A DNA stretch of 64,000 bases from Gordonia tangerina (GCF_021556435.1 NZ_JAKGCU010000027.1:1-64000), one strand, 5' to 3'; shown: positions 1-9,122, counted from the first letter of the stretch. A program made the numbers and translations. Notes: generated by a model from the sequence alone, not told the origin.

Positions 1-2
1 CC

Positions 3-194
3 CACGGAGCCTTCATGCACGACGACGGCGCCCGCACCTACTACCGCAAACAGAGAGCACGAGACGTCGACCACAACGCAGCGCTACGCCAACTCGCCAA
101 CCGCCTCGTCGGCATACTCCACGGATGCCTGGCCCGCGGCATCCCCTACGACCCCGACACCGCATGGAAGGACCAAACCCCCGCCGCGGCTTGA
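3..194 (+). CDS. IS110-family transposase, C-terminal fragment (gene enters from the left edge)
   Basis: The open frame runs in from the left edge and stops with TGA at 192-194. It encodes about 63 residues containing YYRKQRARD, the NAALRQLANRLVGILHGCL stretch and a YDPDTAW tail. This is the classic C-terminal signature of the IS110/IS116 transposase (transposase_20) family, DEDD-type recombinases that insert without target duplication. Only the C-terminus is visible, so completeness of the element cannot be judged. No terminal inverted repeat is recognisable downstream, as is usual for IS110. The next gene starts 245 bp away behind its own promoter. Confidence 0.8.
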   Translation, partial: HGAFMHDDGARTYYRKQRARDVDHNAALRQLANRLVGILHGCLARGIPYDPDTAWKDQTPAAA

Positions 195-281
195 CATCAA
201 ACCTTCAGGGCTACTCGATCGGCGGCAGGGGACTGTGGCGGGCGCGCACCGGGTGTTTCGCACCACAGCGGGGCCGGGGAT

Positions 282-313
282 TTGCAACTCTACCCTCCCC
301 GAAGGGTAGAGTT
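282..313 (+). promoter_or_regulatory. MerR-type promoter/operator for the sulP-merR operon
   Basis: A perfect 11-bp inverted repeat lies at 286-296 (AACTCTACCCT) and 303-313 (AGGGTAGAGTT) with a 6-nt loop. It overlaps a -35-like TTGCAA (282-287) and a -10-like TAGAGT (307-312) separated by exactly 19 bp. An over-long 19-bp spacer with the dyad between the two hexamers is the hallmark of promoters activated by MerR-family regulators through DNA distortion. A MerR gene is the second gene of the downstream operon, so autoregulated activation is the likely arrangement. The dyad and spacing are seen; binding is inferred. Confidence 0.65.
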
Positions 314-439
314 CCGAGCTGCGTCCGGCGGTCTGCCCGCCGGCATCTTTCTCGCCGACCGCAACGGTGCGGTCGGTGCCCAGCATCGTCAGGTGACGCG
401 ATCACCGTGTGCCGCCGTGCGCGGCCGAAGGAGACGTCC

Positions 440-1945
440 ATGTCGTCGACCACCACTGTGGTCTCGCCCCAGCAGGAGCAGTCGGTCCTGGCCGCACTGC
501 GGTCCCCGCGCCGACTGCGCACCGAGGTGCTCGCCGGACTCGTCGTCGCGCTGGCGCTGATCCCGGAGGCCATCTCGTTCTCCATCATCGCCGGCGTCGA
601 CCCCCGGGTGGGCCTGTTCGCGTCGTTCACCATGGCGGTCACCATCGCCATCGTCGGCGGCCGACCCGCGATGATCTCGGCGGCGACCGGCGCGGTGGCG
701 CTGGTCGTGGCGCCGCTCGTGGACAGCCATGGCCTCGACTACCTGATCGCCGCGGTGATCCTCGCCGGCGTCTTCCAGATGCTGCTCGGCGGGCTCGGCG
801 TGGCCAAGCTGATGCGGTTCATCCCGCGCAGCGTCATGGTCGGCTTCGTCAACGCCTTGGCCATCCTCATCTTCAGTGCGCAGCTGCCGCACCTGATCGG
901 GGTGCCGTGGCTGGTGTATCCGATGGTCGCCATCGGCATCGCCATCATCGTGTTCATGCCGCGGATGACCACGGTGATCCCGGCGCCGCTGGTGGCGATC
1001 GTGCTGCTCACCGCGGTCACCATCGCCGCCAGTCTCTCGGTCCCCAACGTCGGCGACGAAGGCGAACTGCCTGACAGCCTGCCCGCCTGGCTCATCCCCG
1101 ATGTCCCGTTCACGTGGGACACCCTCACCATCATCGCGCCGTACGCGTTCACCATGGCGCTGGTCGGACTGCTGGAATCGTTGATGACGGCGAAGTTCGT
1201 CGACGACATCACCGACACCCACTCCGACAAGTCCCGGGAGGCCGTCGGGCAGGGTGTGGCCAACATCGTCACCGGATTCTTCGGCGGCATGGGCGGGTGC
1301 GCGATGATCGGCCAGACGATGATCAACGTGAAGTCCTCCGGCGCACGCACGCGCATCTCGACCCTCCTGGCCGGTGTGTTCCTGCTGATCCTGGTCGTCG
1401 GCCTCGGGGATGTGGTGGCGCTGATCCCGATGGCGGCGCTCGTCGCGGTGATGATCATGGTGTCGGTGGGCACCTTCGACTGGCACAGCATCAATCCGAA
1501 GACGTTGCGCCGCATGCCCAAGAGTGAGATCACCGTGATGCTCGCGACCGTGGTGGTGACTGTGGTGACCCACAACCTGGCCTACGGTGTGATCGTCGGC
1601 GTGATCACCGCGATGGTGCTGTTCGCCCGCCGGGTCGCGCATCTGACCGAGGTCGTCGACGTCGCGCACCCTGACGACGACACACGCGTCTACGCAGTAC
1701 GCGGCGAATTGTTCTTCGCCTCCAGCAACGACCTGGTCTATCAGTTCGACTACGTCGGCGACCCGCGCAACGTCGTCATCGACATGAGCGACTCCCACAT
1801 CTGGGACGCCTCCACCGTCGCCACCCTCGACGCCATCACCACCAAGTACGCGGCGAAGGGCAAGACGGCGACGATCGTGGGCCTCAACGACAGCAGCGCG
1901 CAGCGTCACGAACGGCTCAGTGGTCATCTGTCCGGGGCACACTGA
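440..1945 (+). CDS. SulP-family inorganic anion transporter with STAS domain
   Basis: A membrane transporter of 501 aa, of the SulP/SLC26 family (sulfate, bicarbonate or related anions). The start at 440 is preceded by GAAGGAGAC; upstream in-frame codons lack family similarity. The N-terminal block from about residue 30 to 390 is a series of hydrophobic segments beginning with TEVLAGLVVALALIPEAISF, a typical SulP first helix, and including GRPAMISAATGAVALVVAPL. The C-terminal 90 residues (YAVRGELFFASSNDLVY, then VVIDMSDSHIWDASTVATLD) form a STAS domain, the cytosolic regulatory module of the family. It shares an operon with the MerR gene 4 bp downstream and sits behind a MerR-type promoter. 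The substrate cannot be decided from sequence; sulfate or bicarbonate are the usual options. Confidence 0.93.
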   Translation: MSSTTTVVSPQQEQSVLAALRSPRRLRTEVLAGLVVALALIPEAISFSIIAGVDPRVGLFASFTMAVTIAIVGGRPAMISAATGAVALVVAPLVDSHGLDYLIAAVILAGVFQMLLGGLGVAKLMRFIPRSVMVGFVNALAILIFSAQLPHLIGVPWLVYPMVAIGIAIIVFMPRMTTVIPAPLVAIVLLTAVTIAASLSVPNVGDEGELPDSLPAWLIPDVPFTWDTLTIIAPYAFTMALVGLLESLMTAKFVDDITDTHSDKSREAVGQGVANIVTGFFGGMGGCAMIGQTMINVKSSGARTRISTLLAGVFLLILVVGLGDVVALIPMAALVAVMIMVSVGTFDWHSINPKTLRRMPKSEITVMLATVVVTVVTHNLAYGVIVGVITAMVLFARRVAHLTEVVDVAHPDDDTRVYAVRGELFFASSNDLVYQFDYVGDPRNVVIDMSDSHIWDASTVATLDAITTKYAAKGKTATIVGLNDSSAQRHERLSGHLSGAH

Positions 1946-1949
1946 CACC

Positions 1950-2378
1950 ATGACGGGGACCGAGAAACCGGACACGCCGGCGGCCGCCGACGATCTGCTC
2001 CAGATCGGGGAGGTGGCCCATCGCACCGAACTGTCCATCAAGACGATCCGGCACTACGACGAGGTGGGACTCGTCGTCCCGTCGGCACGGTCGGCGGGCG
2101 GCTTCCGGCTCTACACGCCCGGCGACATCGACCGACTATTGGTGATCCGCCGGATGAAGCCTGCCGGGTTCAGTCTCGACGACATGCGCCGATTGCTCGA
2201 TGCCGAAGCGGTCCTCGACGACCCGGAAGCGGCCGCCGACGGCAAGGCAGCCGCCGGTGCCGAACTCGCCGAATTCCATCAACGGGCACAGGAATCGTGC
2301 CGAAAGCTGGCGCGGCAGTTGGCCTACGCCGAGGAACTCACCGAGCAACTCGCGGCTCGGGCGGGCGCTCACTCATGA
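1950..2378 (+). CDS. MerR-family transcriptional regulator
   Basis: A protein of 142 aa. The N-terminal winged helix-turn-helix is clear: LLQIGEVAHRTELSIKTIRH followed by YDEVGLVVPSARSAGGFRLY and a YTPGDIDRLLVIRRMK segment. The rest is a predicted coiled coil (about residues 75-135) that would dimerise, ending without the cysteines used by metal-sensing MerR proteins, so the inducer is unknown. It starts 4 bp after the SulP stop and probably controls that transporter through the dyad promoter at 282-313. Its last 10 bp overlap the 3' end of the convergent histidine kinase gene. Confidence 0.9.
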   Translation: MTGTEKPDTPAAADDLLQIGEVAHRTELSIKTIRHYDEVGLVVPSARSAGGFRLYTPGDIDRLLVIRRMKPAGFSLDDMRRLLDAEAVLDDPEAAADGKAAAGAELAEFHQRAQESCRKLARQLAYAEELTEQLAARAGAHS

Positions 2379-3661
2379 CCGAGGTGTAGCCCACCCATCG
2401 GTACCTCGCTCATCGGTACCTCGGCGATCGCCACCGTGCCGCCGTCGGGATGCCGCCGCACGGTCAACGACCCGCCCTGGCCTCCCAGCCGCACCCGTCG
2501 CGACGCCAGCCCGATGTGTCCGCCGGCCACGCGATCCGACAGTGCGGCCTCGTCGATGCCGACACCGTCGTCGAGCACCACGAGCCGCCCGCGTCCGTCA
2601 TCGATCTCGACGGTGAGGTCCACCCTCGTCGCCCCGGCATGCTTCACGACATTGGTGAGGAGCTCACGCGCGGTGGCGAACAGAAGCGGGTCGGCTGGTG
2701 AGCGGAGGTCGTCCGGCCATCCGACAGCGTCGACGGCGATCGTGAGTGTGGAGCGCTGCTCGACCGAGCGCGCGAGATCCGCCAGCGCCACGGCGAGGCC
2801 GGCCTGATCCAGCACGGCCGGATGCAGTTCGCCCAGGGTGGACCGCAGCAGCTGCGCAGCGGATCGCAGTGCCCCGTCGATCCGCGCTATGCTCTCGGCG
2901 TCGTACGGGCCCTCGCCGAGCGAAGCCAGCTCCTGACGTGCCCCCAGCACGTACTGCAACGCGCCGTCGTGCAGATGTTCGGCAAGGTCGCGACGCTCAC
3001 GCTGTTCGATCTGCATCACGTCGTCGAGTAGCCGACGACGTTGCGCGGCGAGCGATCCGATGGTCTCCACCCGGGAGCGCTGCAGCCGCGACAGCAGCAC
3101 CGCGCCCAACGCGAGAACGACGATCACGAGGGTCTCGAGCGCGATCACCGACCATGGCCGCCCGTTGGGGATGCGGGCGATCACCTGAGCCGCGAAATAG
3201 ACCACCACCGTGGGGATCACCACCGCCGCGCACACCAGTGGACGCATGCTGATCGCGGCGATCATCGGCACGATCGCGAAACCGGTCACCAGAACGTCTG
3301 CAGTCCAACTGATCTGATCCGAACCACTGGCCACCGCGGTGACCGCGACGAGCGCACACAAGTCGACGAGCAGGATCAGCCAGGAAAACCGGATAGCGAG
3401 CAGACCGACCCGTGGCGCCAGGATGGCACCCAACGCGCACCATCCGGCGTAGGCCGCGGCCAGTGCGACGCAGAGCGTTGTCGAATAGATCGGCGGCTCC
3501 ACCGTCACCGACAGCACCACGAAGATCGCGAGCAGCAACCGCAGCAGCACCTGAATCCGAATGCCCTGCAGCGCATGCGCGACCAGGATCGTGTCGATTC
3601 GCTGCTCCTCGGCGAGCTCGGCGAGGCCGAGGCGCGGTGGCGGGCTACTCGAGGAGGCCAC
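2369..3661 (-). CDS. NarL/DesK-type sensor histidine kinase
   Basis: A membrane sensor kinase of 430 aa. The first half (about residues 35-195) is hydrophobic with six or so membrane segments and little extracytoplasmic loop, as in DesK-like sensors. A dimerisation/phosphoacceptor segment follows with the HisKA_3 motif ERRDLAEHLHDGALQYVLGA; the phosphorylated His is the one in EHLHDGA. The ATPase domain has ELLTNVVKHAGAT (N box) and DDGVGID (G box). The gene overlaps the response regulator upstream of it by 17 bp, so the two are translationally coupled. The C-terminal end carries the duplicated tetrapeptide SEVPM/AEVPM encoded by a small direct repeat. The signal is unknown. Confidence 0.92.
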   Translation of the reverse strand: MASSSSPPPRLGLAELAEEQRIDTILVAHALQGIRIQVLLRLLLAIFVVLSVTVEPPIYSTTLCVALAAAYAGWCALGAILAPRVGLLAIRFSWLILLVDLCALVAVTAVASGSDQISWTADVLVTGFAIVPMIAAISMRPLVCAAVVIPTVVVYFAAQVIARIPNGRPWSVIALETLVIVVLALGAVLLSRLQRSRVETIGSLAAQRRRLLDDVMQIEQRERRDLAEHLHDGALQYVLGARQELASLGEGPYDAESIARIDGALRSAAQLLRSTLGELHPAVLDQAGLAVALADLARSVEQRSTLTIAVDAVGWPDDLRSPADPLLFATARELLTNVVKHAGATRVDLTVEIDDGRGRLVVLDDGVGIDEAALSDRVAGGHIGLASRRVRLGGQGGSLTVRRHPDGGTVAIAEVPMSEVPMGGLHLGHE

Positions 3662-4283
3662 GGCGCATCGCCTCGGCGACCGCGGCAGCGCGATCGGAGA
3701 CCCCCAACTTCTCGTACAGGCGCTGCGTGTGGGTCTTCACCGTCGCCGCACCGATGTAGAGCTCCGCGGCGACCTGCGGGATCGACTTGCCGCGGGCGAA
3801 ACCGTCGAGCACCTGACGTTCCCGCTCGGAGAGCGCAGGCACGTCGGGCTGCGACCGCAACCGTATCTCGCCCACCAGACCGGCCGCGAGCTGCGGCGGA
3901 ACCACCGTCTCGCCGTTCGCGACCCGGGTCACCGCGCCCACGATCTCGTCGCGGTCGGCATCCTTCGACAGGTACCCGCAGGCGCCCTCCTCGAGGGCGG
4001 TGAACACGATCGGGCCGTCGGTCACCGCTGACAACAACAGCACTCGGGTGCGCAGGCCGTCGCGAGTCACCGCGTGAGCCACATCCACTCCGGTGACCCC
4101 GGGCATCTGATAGTCCACGACCGCAACGTCGGGCTGCTCGCGGCGGATGAGGTCCAACCCACTCGCACCGTCGGCCGCCTCCCCGACGACGCGCACCCGC
4201 CCACTCTGGGTGAGCCCACGCGAGACTCCATCCCGGAAGAACGGGTGGTCGTCGATCACCACCGCGGTCACCAGCCGATCCAT
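3645..4283 (-). CDS. NarL/FixJ-family response regulator
   Basis: A protein of 212 aa. The N-terminal receiver domain has the acidic pair in VVIDDHPFFRDG, the phosphoacceptor Asp57 in VAVVDYQMPG, and the conserved Lys in GYLSKDA. The C-terminal LuxR-type HTH is intact: LSERERQVLDGFARGKSIPQ, then AATVKTHTQRLYEKLGVSDR. It is the first gene of the kinase pair and overlaps the kinase start by 17 bp. The 59-bp gap to the divergent membrane protein gene at 4343 probably holds both promoters, so that neighbour is a candidate target. Confidence 0.94.
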   Translation of the reverse strand: MDRLVTAVVIDDHPFFRDGVSRGLTQSGRVRVVGEAADGASGLDLIRREQPDVAVVDYQMPGVTGVDVAHAVTRDGLRTRVLLLSAVTDGPIVFTALEEGACGYLSKDADRDEIVGAVTRVANGETVVPPQLAAGLVGEIRLRSQPDVPALSERERQVLDGFARGKSIPQVAAELYIGAATVKTHTQRLYEKLGVSDRAAAVAEAMRRGLLE

Positions 4284-4342
4284 CGGCTCAGGATATGCGC
4301 CGAAGCCCTGCGGGCGGACGATATCGCAGTAGGGTCGACCCC

Positions 4343-6544
4343 ATGGCGGGTTGGTTCGATCGCACGATCGTCGAGACGGGTCGGCTGCCGCTGTTCTTCC
4401 TGCTGATCGCGTTCGTACTCACCTTCCTGTTCATCCGGTTCAGCGTGCGGATGATTCGCGCCGAGGTGAGCTGGTGGCCGGGCAATGTGACGCCCGGCGG
4501 TGTGCACGTGCATCACGTGTTCTTCGGCATGATGCTGATGCTGCTGTCCGGGTTCGGGTTCTTCGCCGTCGACCCGTTCCGCACGCCGGTGGCCGACTGT
4601 ATTCTCGCGGCGCTGTTCGGAATCGGTGCGGCGCTGGTGCTCGACGAGTTCGCGCTGTTGCTGCACCTGCGCGACGTGTACTGGTCGGAGGAGGGCCGTA
4701 CCTCGATCGACGCAGTGTTCGTGGCGATCGCGATCGGATTGCTGTTCCTGATGGGCGTGCACCCCTTCGGTGCCAACGATGTGGTCGGCGAATTCCGCGA
4801 CGCAACCGACAATTCAACCCGTGCCGGGGTGGTCCTGGCGGTGACGATCAACGTCTGCTTTGCGGTCATCACCCTGCTCAAGGGCAAGGTGTGGACCGGG
4901 TTGATCGGCTTGTTCTTCCCGTTCCTGTTGCTGTTCGGGGCAATCCGGGTGGCCCGACCCCGTTCCCCGTGGGCGCGGTGGCGATACGGCAACCGCCCAC
5001 ACAAACAGCAGAAGGCGGCCGACCGCGAAATGCGCTACCGGGAACCCATCGTGCGCGCGAAGATCGTCGCGCAGGAGGCGGTCGCCGGTCGGTTCGGGTT
5101 GCCGGAGCAGCCGGCGACACCGCCACGCGAACCACACGTCGACCCCGTTGCCGTCGATCGCGCACCCGGCCGGCTGATCACGGCGGTGCGCTGGCGCCGC
5201 ACCCGTCGCGAACTGAAACGTGAACCGCCGTGGCGACTGCCGACGTTCATGGTGTCGGCGGCGATCGTGGCCGGTTTGATCGCGATCTCCATCGACGATT
5301 CGTTCGCCACCTACGTCCTCGACGCCGGCACCACGGCCACCCTGCTCGGCGTCATCGCCGGCGCGATGGCCACCCTCACCGGTCTGGTGTTCACCGCGGT
5401 CACCCTGGCGATGCAGTTCGGTGCCTCGCAGATCTCCATCCGGGTGATCCCGATGCTGCAGCAGGACCGGGTGATGCGCGCATCGGTCGGCCTGTTCCTG
5501 TCGACGTTCGCGTTCACCCTGATCGTGGCGGTCGATCTGACCACGGTGTCCGACGGGACCGACGCCCCGGCCGTGTCGACCTCGATCGCGATCGCGCTGG
5601 CGCTGGCCAGTGCGTTCATGTTCATCGTGCTGATCGGCAAGGTCGGCAGCATCCTCAACTCGACGCAGTTGTTGCGGTGGATCGAATCGCAGGGACGTCT
5701 TGCGGTGTATCGGCAGTATCCCGATCATCAGCCGTACCCGGCCGGAGAAGCCGTGGGCGGCACCACCGCCACCGACGACGACCCGCGACCGGTGACCCAG
5801 GTGGTGACCCTGCGCGATGCGCCGACGCAGGGACGTGTGCTGCTGGCGATCAACCTCGACCGCATCCAGCGCCTGGCCATCCGATGGGATGTCCGGGTCG
5901 ACCTGCTGGTGGGGGTCGGCGACTATGTGCCACACAACGTCGGGGTGTTCGAGATCGTCGGCGACGATCGTCACGTGCGTCCCGCACAGCTGTTGTCGTG
6001 TCTGCTGTTCGGCGACACCCACCGTCCGTCAGTGAGTCCGGCCGCTGCGTTGCAGGCCATCTCCGACGTCGCGCTCAAGGCGCTGTCACCGTCGATCAAC
6101 GACCCCAGCCGGGCGGTGCAGGCGATCGATCACGCCGAGGATCTGCTGCTGATGCTGGCCCCACGGGTGGCGGCCGAGGAGCAGCACCGCACGCTGACCC
6201 TCATCGGCGGGTATCGGCGCACCTGGGGCGACTATGTGGGTATCGCCACCGACCAGGTCCGGCACTTCGGTCGGAGCTCGATTCAGGTGCAACGACGGCT
6301 GCGCGCGCTCTACGACACCCTGTGCGAACAATGCGGTCCCGACCAACAAGCCGCGCTGCGGGAGCGGATGGCCGCGCTCGACGCGGAGGTCGACGCCGAC
6401 TGGGCGACACCCCTGGATCGGCGCCTGGCGCAGGCCGCCGACCGGCAGGGCTACGGCTCGGAAGAAGGGCGGGTACGCCACCGCCGGTTGCAGATCAACA
6501 CGACGTCGCAGGGTCAGGCGCCGGTCGACCCCGCCGCCCGGTAG
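4343..6544 (+). CDS. Large membrane protein with C-terminal DUF2254 domain
   Basis: A protein of 733 aa, starting at the ATG that begins MAGWFDRTIVETGRLP. Two membrane modules are visible. Residues about 15-200 carry six hydrophobic segments with a conserved-looking GGVHVHHVFFGMMLML motif. A basic linker follows (residues about 205-270, rich in Arg/Lys). From about residue 290 a DUF2254 domain begins: four more segments, including TTATLLGVIAGAMATLTGLV and FTAVTLAMQFGASQISIRVI, then a soluble tail with SPAAALQAISDVALKALSPSINDP. DUF2254 proteins are membrane proteins of unknown function. Most family members lack the first module, so this is a fusion or an extended subtype. It is divergent from the two-component pair. 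Its last 31 bp overlap the convergent IclR gene. Confidence 0.85.
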   Translation: MAGWFDRTIVETGRLPLFFLLIAFVLTFLFIRFSVRMIRAEVSWWPGNVTPGGVHVHHVFFGMMLMLLSGFGFFAVDPFRTPVADCILAALFGIGAALVLDEFALLLHLRDVYWSEEGRTSIDAVFVAIAIGLLFLMGVHPFGANDVVGEFRDATDNSTRAGVVLAVTINVCFAVITLLKGKVWTGLIGLFFPFLLLFGAIRVARPRSPWARWRYGNRPHKQQKAADREMRYREPIVRAKIVAQEAVAGRFGLPEQPATPPREPHVDPVAVDRAPGRLITAVRWRRTRRELKREPPWRLPTFMVSAAIVAGLIAISIDDSFATYVLDAGTTATLLGVIAGAMATLTGLVFTAVTLAMQFGASQISIRVIPMLQQDRVMRASVGLFLSTFAFTLIVAVDLTTVSDGTDAPAVSTSIAIALALASAFMFIVLIGKVGSILNSTQLLRWIESQGRLAVYRQYPDHQPYPAGEAVGGTTATDDDPRPVTQVVTLRDAPTQGRVLLAINLDRIQRLAIRWDVRVDLLVGVGDYVPHNVGVFEIVGDDRHVRPAQLLSCLLFGDTHRPSVSPAAALQAISDVALKALSPSINDPSRAVQAIDHAEDLLLMLAPRVAAEEQHRTLTLIGGYRRTWGDYVGIATDQVRHFGRSSIQVQRRLRALYDTLCEQCGPDQQAALRERMAALDAEVDADWATPLDRRLAQAADRQGYGSEEGRVRHRRLQINTTSQGQAPVDPAAR

Positions 6545-7308
6545 CCGAACAGTCGGCTGAGGTCGGCTGCGGCAGCGGTGACTGTTGTCACGATCTCCTG
6601 TGCATTATCGGGATCGAGTCGGTAGCGCGGACCGGAGACGCTGAGCGCCCACACGAGCTCGCCGGTGTGATCGCGCACCGGAGCGGCGAACGCCACCAGA
6701 CCGACCTCGAGTTCTTCCACCGCCATCGCCCAGCCTCGGCGCTTGATCGTGCGGAGTTCGTCGACCAGTTCGTCGATGTCGACGATGGTGGATTCCGTGA
6801 AGCGCTCGAGCTCTGCGGAGAGAATGTCGCGGAGTTCGGTCTCGGGCAGCTCGGCCAGCAGCACCTTGCCCGAGGACGTCGCGTACGCCGGTGACGCCTG
6901 TCCGACCCAGGTCCGCAGCGCGACGCTCGACGAGCCGGCCGCCTCGATGACATTGATCGCCTGCGACTGGTTGAGGACCGCGAGGTTGGTGGTCTCGCCG
7001 GTCTGCGCCGCCACCGCGTCGCAGGTTTCCTGACCGCATTTGGTCATGTCGAGCGTCGCCATCGTCGAACCGGCCAGCCGGACGACCGTCAACCCGATGC
7101 GATACTTGCGTCCGTCCGGCACCTGTTCGACGAATCCGCGCGCCTCCAGCGACGAGAGGATGCGCGATACGGTGGACTTGTGGACGCCGAGTTCGAGAGC
7201 GATCTCGGTGACGCCGGCCGAGCCGACATTGCCGATGATCTCCATGACCTGTAGCGCCCGATCGACGGCACCTACGGGTCGGTCGGTCTCCGCACTCTCC
7301 TCAGCCAT
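6514..7308 (-). CDS. IclR-family transcriptional regulator, likely regulator of betaine catabolism
   Basis: A protein of 264 aa from the ATG at 7308 (MAEESAETDRPVGAVDRALQ); an upstream extension of the frame has no family character. The N-terminal winged HTH (GVTEIALELGVHKSTVSRIL) and the C-terminal effector-binding domain (QSQAINVIEAAGSSSVALRT, YATSSGKVLLAELPE, FAAPVRDHTGELVWALSVSG) are standard for IclR. It is the last of nine minus-strand genes for glycine betaine breakdown, 77 bp after the BCCT transporter gene. IclR regulators commonly sit beside the catabolic operon they control and respond to its substrate; a role in betaine or sarcosine sensing is inferred from position only. Confidence 0.92.
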   Translation of the reverse strand: MAEESAETDRPVGAVDRALQVMEIIGNVGSAGVTEIALELGVHKSTVSRILSSLEARGFVEQVPDGRKYRIGLTVVRLAGSTMATLDMTKCGQETCDAVAAQTGETTNLAVLNQSQAINVIEAAGSSSVALRTWVGQASPAYATSSGKVLLAELPETELRDILSAELERFTESTIVDIDELVDELRTIKRRGWAMAVEELEVGLVAFAAPVRDHTGELVWALSVSGPRYRLDPDNAQEIVTTVTAAAADLSRLFGYRAAGSTGA

Positions 7309-7385
7309 CGCAGCGCCCAGGGTACCTGTCCGGTTCGTCGGGTCCGGAGCCCCGCCGCGTACGGCCGCGAGATGCGCCCGCCCCG

Positions 7386-9122
7386 TCATGGCCGGGGGTC
7401 CCCGTCTGCCGCGCCGACGGGTGCGCCGTCCGCGGCCACTGTGATGTCGATGGTGGTGTCGATGCGCCGGCGGATCCGCCGGCGAGTGCGTGGTGGCCGC
7501 TCGAGCGTCACCGGATCGACCACGACGATCTCGCCGGTCCCGATCTTCTCCGCCTGCGCACGGATGTGCTGATCCACCTGGTCGTCGAGCTGTGAACGCG
7601 CCACGATCAACGGGTCGCGACGCAGGTCCAGGTAGAGCGACAGGCACATCCCGATCATCACCACCACGAACGGCAGAGCGGCGATGATGGCCATCTGCTT
7701 GATCCCGTTGAGGCCGTCATCGCCGCTCATGGCCAGCAACAGCGCCGCCACCGCGCCGGTGAGCACGCCCCAGAAGATGGTCACCGATCGGGACGGTTCG
7801 TGGGCGCCACGCTCGGACAGTGTGCCCATCACCAACGACGCGGAGTCCGCACCCGAGACGAAGAAGATCGCCACCAGGATCATCACCAGCGCCGAGGCGA
7901 TTCCCGTCAGCGGCAGATGATCGAGCACCTGGAAGAGGGTGTCCTCGGAAGCGGCGGTGGGCGCGTCGAAACCCATCACGCCGTCGGTTTGCTCCCGGAT
8001 GGCGGTGCCGCCGAAGACGCAGAACCACACCAGCGACACGGTCGTCGGCACCACCATCACCCCGATCACGAACTCGCGGATGCTGCGGCCCTTGCTGATC
8101 TTCGCCAGGAACATGCCCACGAACGGCGTCCACGACACCCACCACGCCCAGTAGAAGATGGTCCAGCCGGCCAACCAGCTTTCCCCGGCGGCGTCGACGG
8201 TCGCCGATGACCGCGCCGAGAACGCGGTGATGTCATTGGCGTAGGCACCCAGGGTGGTGGGCATCAGGTTCAGGATGAACACCGTCGGACCCACCGCGAA
8301 GACGAACACGGCCAGGACGATGGCCAACACCATGTTGATGTTGGACAGCCACTGGATGCCCTTGGCGACGCCCGACACGGCCGACGCCACGAATGCGGCG
8401 GTCAACACGGCGATGATCGCGACCAACAACATGGGGCCCGGGTTGTCGGCCCAACCGACCTTGGCCAGACCCGAACCGATCTGCAGCGCACCGAGACCCA
8501 GAGATGCGACCGTCCCGAACAGGGTGGCGAAGATCGCGAGGATGTCGATGATCTTGCCGCCGGCCCCATTGGTCTGCTCGCCCAGCAGGGGAGCGAAGAC
8601 GGCGCTCATCAGCTGCTTGCGGCCCAGCCGGTAGGTGCTGTACGCCAGTGCCAGACCGACGACGGCGTACATGGCCCAGGGGTGAAATCCCCAGTGGAAC
8701 ATCGTCGTGGCCATCGCGGTGCGCACATCGCCTGCCGACATCCCCGGCGGCGCCTCGACGAAGTGATACAGCGGTTCGTAGGAGCCGAAGAACATCAGTC
8801 CGATGCCCATCCCGGCGCTGAACATCATCGCGATCCAGCTGATGGTGCGGTACTCCGGCTTCTCACCGTCCTTGCCGAGCGGGATCTTGCCGTACTTGCT
8901 CAGCGCGAGACACACCGCGAACACCACGAATCCGTTGGCGGACAGGATGAACAGCCAGCCGAGGCTGCCGGTGATCCACCCGAGAATGCCGGCGCTGACC
9001 GCGGACAGGTTGTCGGGGGCAGCCAGACCCCAGATCAGGAAGCCGACCACCAGTGCGGCGGTCACACCGAACACGGTGGGGTCGATGCGGGCTCGGGCAG
9101 GGGCGGTGAGGTGGTTGTTCAT
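7386..9122 (-). CDS. BCCT-family transporter (probable glycine betaine/choline importer)
   Basis: A protein of 578 aa with about twelve membrane helices. Family signatures include GKDGEKPEYRTISWIAMMFS, AGMGIGLMFFGSYEPLYHF, WGFHPWAMYAVVGLALAY and the substrate-site segment YWAWWVSWTPFVGMFLAKIS with its characteristic tryptophans. BCCT carriers import trimethylammonium compounds, usually with sodium. The C-terminal tail of about 75 residues is charged and ends in an Arg-rich patch (RPPRTRRRIRRR); in BetP such tails sense osmotic or ionic conditions. It starts 13 bp after the dimethylglycine oxidase stop, which points to uptake of betaine for use as a carbon and nitrogen source rather than only for osmoprotection. 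The exact substrate is inferred. Confidence 0.93.
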   Translation of the reverse strand: MNNHLTAPARARIDPTVFGVTAALVVGFLIWGLAAPDNLSAVSAGILGWITGSLGWLFILSANGFVVFAVCLALSKYGKIPLGKDGEKPEYRTISWIAMMFSAGMGIGLMFFGSYEPLYHFVEAPPGMSAGDVRTAMATTMFHWGFHPWAMYAVVGLALAYSTYRLGRKQLMSAVFAPLLGEQTNGAGGKIIDILAIFATLFGTVASLGLGALQIGSGLAKVGWADNPGPMLLVAIIAVLTAAFVASAVSGVAKGIQWLSNINMVLAIVLAVFVFAVGPTVFILNLMPTTLGAYANDITAFSARSSATVDAAGESWLAGWTIFYWAWWVSWTPFVGMFLAKISKGRSIREFVIGVMVVPTTVSLVWFCVFGGTAIREQTDGVMGFDAPTAASEDTLFQVLDHLPLTGIASALVMILVAIFFVSGADSASLVMGTLSERGAHEPSRSVTIFWGVLTGAVAALLLAMSGDDGLNGIKQMAIIAALPFVVVMIGMCLSLYLDLRRDPLIVARSQLDDQVDQHIRAQAEKIGTGEIVVVDPVTLERPPRTRRRIRRRIDTTIDITVAADGAPVGAADGDPRP

